NCBI GenBank assembly: GCA_002839095.1
Contig: PGXL01000001.1
Location: forward strand, 248,001-312,000
Length of the DNA: 64,000 nucleotides
Direction of reading: 5' to 3'
DNA from: Tenericutes bacterium HGW-Tenericutes-2
GTDB lineage: Bacteria > Bacillota_I > Bacilli_A > Acholeplasmatales > Acholeplasmataceae
Part shown: positions 61,929-64,000 of the stretch, one piece after another
Layout of the letters: each line of letters opens with the position of its first letter
Position numbering within the stretch: the stretch's first letter is position 1
The notes under the pieces: generated by a model
Seen by the model: the letters and a program-made list of their open reading frames with translations, nothing else
Told to the model about the DNA's origin: nothing
Database searches by the model: none
Translations under genes and position numbers: made by a program

Positions 61929-64000
61929 TTAATTAAATGAATTTAAATTATCTAACAATGGATTCCATGTCAACATGGCGATTGTATCTATTTTGATGCA
62001 ATCAAATAATGGAGCTGTTGCATCCATTGTTCCACCCATTGAATTTTGATTATTTGTTGTAAAACGAATCGTATTTGTACCCGCAACTAAATTAATCGGA
62101 ATTGAGATTACATCTGCGAAAGGTAGTTTTTGTTGTTGCAGTGCTGCTAATGCACCATAAATTGTAATCGATCCATAATTTACTTTATTACCATTAAGTG
62201 TTACTAAGTATTCGTCATCTGTTATAACGAATGGATCTCTTTGTTCTGCTGATAAGCGAAGTATCAACGTAGCTTCTGTAGCACGATCTGATGTGATCAC
62301 AAAATCGATAAATAAACCATATGAATAAAGGTATGTTAGATAGAATCCATTGGATGCATTTGCATTGGTTCCAAGTTCTGGATTAGCTGTAATCGTATCT
62401 TTTGTAATCATAGCAGTTCCAGCAGCTCCACCTGACCATCCAGCTCCATTTTTGCCAGCTAGATTCACATATTCCGCCTCAAATATATAAGTATGTCTCC
62501 ATTGAGCATAAAGTGTTATATCTTGAGTGATTGGTGTACCGAATCCATTAAAATTCGGATTACTAGACGCATTTGTTGACCATCCTACGAAAGTATAATT
62601 TGCACGTATTGGATCGGCTGGTTTTGGTGGTATTAAAGCTCCTGATGATAAGATTTGAGTTGGCATATTGGATGCTCCAATATAATTTAAATCTAAACGA
62701 TATGAAAAGCCTGATGCCCATTTTGCATAGAGTGTTACATCTTGAGTAAGCTCTGAGCTGAGTGAGAATGGTTGTGTTAAGGCTTCATCTAAATACCATC
62801 CGGATATAGCCCAATTGCCATCACGGTTTGGTTTTTGAGGTTCACGAATGATCGTGCCAATCATGACATTGGTAACAACAGGTGCTGGCTCTCCAACATA
62901 ATTAAAGTCCCATGTAATTGCATAACCAGAGCGAGCCCATACTGCATAGAGTTGGTGATCTTGTTTGATTAATGTAGTAAACACAAATGATAAACCATTG
63001 GCATCATTCCATGTAACAAATTGCCATAAACCTGCTCTAACTGGATTACTAGGTTTAGAAATACGAGTTCCATCTAGTGCTTCAACAACTTGAGGTGCAG
63101 GTGCATTATCATATTCAAGATTAAAAGTAATCGTCCAAAGATTAACCCAACGTGCATATACGGTGACATCTTCTGTAACTGGATTGAACTTATAGGAAGT
63201 ACTTCCTGTTGGAGTTGTCATCCAACCACTAAATCTATATCCTTCACGAACTGGATCAGCAGGTCTAACCGCAACTGTATTTGAAGCGACAACTTGGGTA
63301 ATTGGATCAGTACCTGTGTAGTTTAAGTCAAATGTGACATTAAATTCTTCTGTAATTTCAGTGGAATCAATCCATTTTGCATAGAGTGTGATAGGTCCTG
63401 TAACAGCAGCAAAGTCATATGCAACTGTCGCTTCTGAATCTGTAAACCAACCGCTGAAATTAAAACCTTCGCGAGAAGGAGTAAACACTTCAACTTCCTT
63501 GCCTTCTTCTACAAGTTCAGTAATAACTGCTGGAGAGTCAATATAATTAAAATTAAATGTGATGGTATGAAGAATTGTCCATTTTGCATAAATGATGGTT
63601 TCATCATTACTTACAGCAGCAAAGTCGTAGATATTTTCATCTGTTTGTTCATTTGCCAAAGTATACCAACCATTGAATACATATCCACTACGTGTTGGTG
63701 CTTGTGGAACTGAAACATCCGAATTGATAGGTGAACTAATCACTATAGGTGTTGAATTTTCATAATTTAAATCAAAGGTAACTGTATAGCTTGTTCTAAC
63801 CCATTTTGCATAGAGAGTTACATCAGATGTTAGCTTAGCACCATGACTAAACGCTGTTGTTAATGCTTCATTGGTGAACCATCCAGCAAAGCTGAAATTA
63901 AGTCGTGTTGGATCTTCAGGTTGTACAGTATTTTCTGTATCACCATATAAAACATTTGTTGGTTGACTATCTACTTTATTGTAGTTATAGGTAATTGTAT
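61929..64000 (-). CDS. InlB-type repeat surface protein, 5' part beyond the window
   Basis: The reading frame is open to the window edge; an internal GTG at 63743 is not the real start, because repeats of the same type continue upstream of it (FAGWFTNEALTTAF). About 690 residues are visible: at least seven Listeria-Bacteroides/InlB B-repeats of roughly 65-70 aa, each with a GWYT- or GWFT-like core and closing LYAKW or VYARW, then a beta-sandwich C-terminal domain (about 165 aa; FEAEYVNLAGKNGAG...) resembling CBM35/CBM6. No anchor motif is at the C-terminus. It is first in the visible order before the permuted GH3 gene (26-nt gap), so it may bind the glycan these enzymes cut. Confidence 0.8.
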   Translation of the reverse strand, partial: TITYNYNKVDSQPTNVLYGDTENTVQPEDPTRLNFSFAGWFTNEALTTAFSHGAKLTSDVTLYAKWVRTSYTVTFDLNYENSTPIVISSPINSDVSVPQAPTRSGYVFNGWYTLANEQTDENIYDFAAVSNDETIIYAKWTILHTITFNFNYIDSPAVITELVEEGKEVEVFTPSREGFNFSGWFTDSEATVAYDFAAVTGPITLYAKWIDSTEITEEFNVTFDLNYTGTDPITQVVASNTVAVRPADPVREGYRFSGWMTTPTGSTSYKFNPVTEDVTVYARWVNLWTITFNLEYDNAPAPQVVEALDGTRISKPSNPVRAGLWQFVTWNDANGLSFVFTTLIKQDHQLYAVWARSGYAITWDFNYVGEPAPVVTNVMIGTIIREPQKPNRDGNWAISGWYLDEALTQPFSLSSELTQDVTLYAKWASGFSYRLDLNYIGASNMPTQILSSGALIPPKPADPIRANYTFVGWSTNASSNPNFNGFGTPITQDITLYAQWRHTYIFEAEYVNLAGKNGAGWSGGAAGTAMITKDTITANPELGTNANASNGFYLTYLYSYGLFIDFVITSDRATEATLILRLSAEQRDPFVITDDEYLVTLNGNKVNYGSITIYGALAALQQQKLPFADVISIPINLVAGTNTIRFTTNNQNSMGGTMDATAPLFDCIKIDTIAMLTWNPLLDNLNSFN

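Noticed and set aside
61929-64000. Possible DNA-level tandem repeat array
   Set aside because: The similarity is at protein level (InlB repeats); the nucleotide units are too diverged to be a true DNA repeat or CRISPR array, and no regular spacers are present.
1-64000. tRNA, rRNA, riboswitches, insertion sequences or phage genes
   Set aside because: I found no cloverleaf-like, rRNA-like, transposase or integrase sequence; all gene-free stretches are short and explained by promoters and hairpins. A covariance-model search was not possible.

Overview
The window reads as the chromosome of a low-GC member of the Bacillota/Mycoplasmatota that uses the standard genetic code: many genes are joined by ATGA overlaps in which TGA is a true stop. 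Three things suggest an Acholeplasma-like (possibly wall-less) organism: a lipoprotein- and TM-anchored surface, no classical LPxTG proteins, and transporter receptors with long stalks. This is an inference. Two large surface proteins end in an xPETG-like tail, so a walled relative cannot be excluded. Nearly every gene lies on the minus strand; the only clear plus-strand gene is a rhomboid protease at 45929.

Positions 108-44106 (read right to left) look like one large, coordinated peptidoglycan-glycan utilisation locus. A MurR/RpiR-type regulator (34905) sits beside an operon that runs anmK, BadF-type kinase, GH4 6-phosphoglycosidase, cytoplasmic GHL10 glycosidase, surface protein with two GHL10 domains, beta-lactamase-fold hydrolase, and lipoprotein amidase with T7-lysozyme-like zinc ligands. 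Next comes an abundant-looking surface protein under a CcpA cre-overlapped promoter (19303). A second, 15-gene operon follows (19075 to 108): two solute receptors, two pairs of sugar-ABC permeases, NHL/TPR, YIP1, DUF5696 and YesL-type accessory proteins, then intracellular NamZ, NagZ, a MurNAc/GlcNAc kinase, MurQ and NagB. The implied flow is: amidase strips stem peptides outside; GHL10 enzymes cut the denuded glycan; ABC importers take up oligosaccharides; NamZ/NagZ cut them inside; kinases and MurQ make GlcNAc-6P plus D-lactate; NagB delivers fructose-6P. No ABC ATPase and no NagA are in the window.

Positions 35912-39307 encode a D-lactate dehydrogenase/ETF complex of the LctBCD type, with a ferredoxin-like extension on EtfA. 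It offers an outlet for the D-lactate released by MurQ. Further upstream lie a phosphodiester glycosidase, a small lipoprotein, a PIG-L deacetylase and a ROK/ASKHA-like kinase. The kinase promoter region shares a 26-bp element with the transporter operon.

Positions 44292-47180 hold a membrane GGDEF protein, the rhomboid protease, and an AbrB-antitoxin/RelE-toxin pair whose toxin tail is encoded across the rhomboid terminator. Positions 47330-64000 are a glycan-surface region: UDP-galactopyranose mutase, a GT2 glycosyltransferase, a GtrA-like protein, a cytoplasmic GH3 enzyme, two membrane-tethered GH3 enzymes with reversed domain order, a Gfo/Idh/MocA oxidoreductase, and the C-terminal part of an InlB-repeat surface protein cut by the window edge. 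Gene-free stretches are all shorter than about 260 bp.
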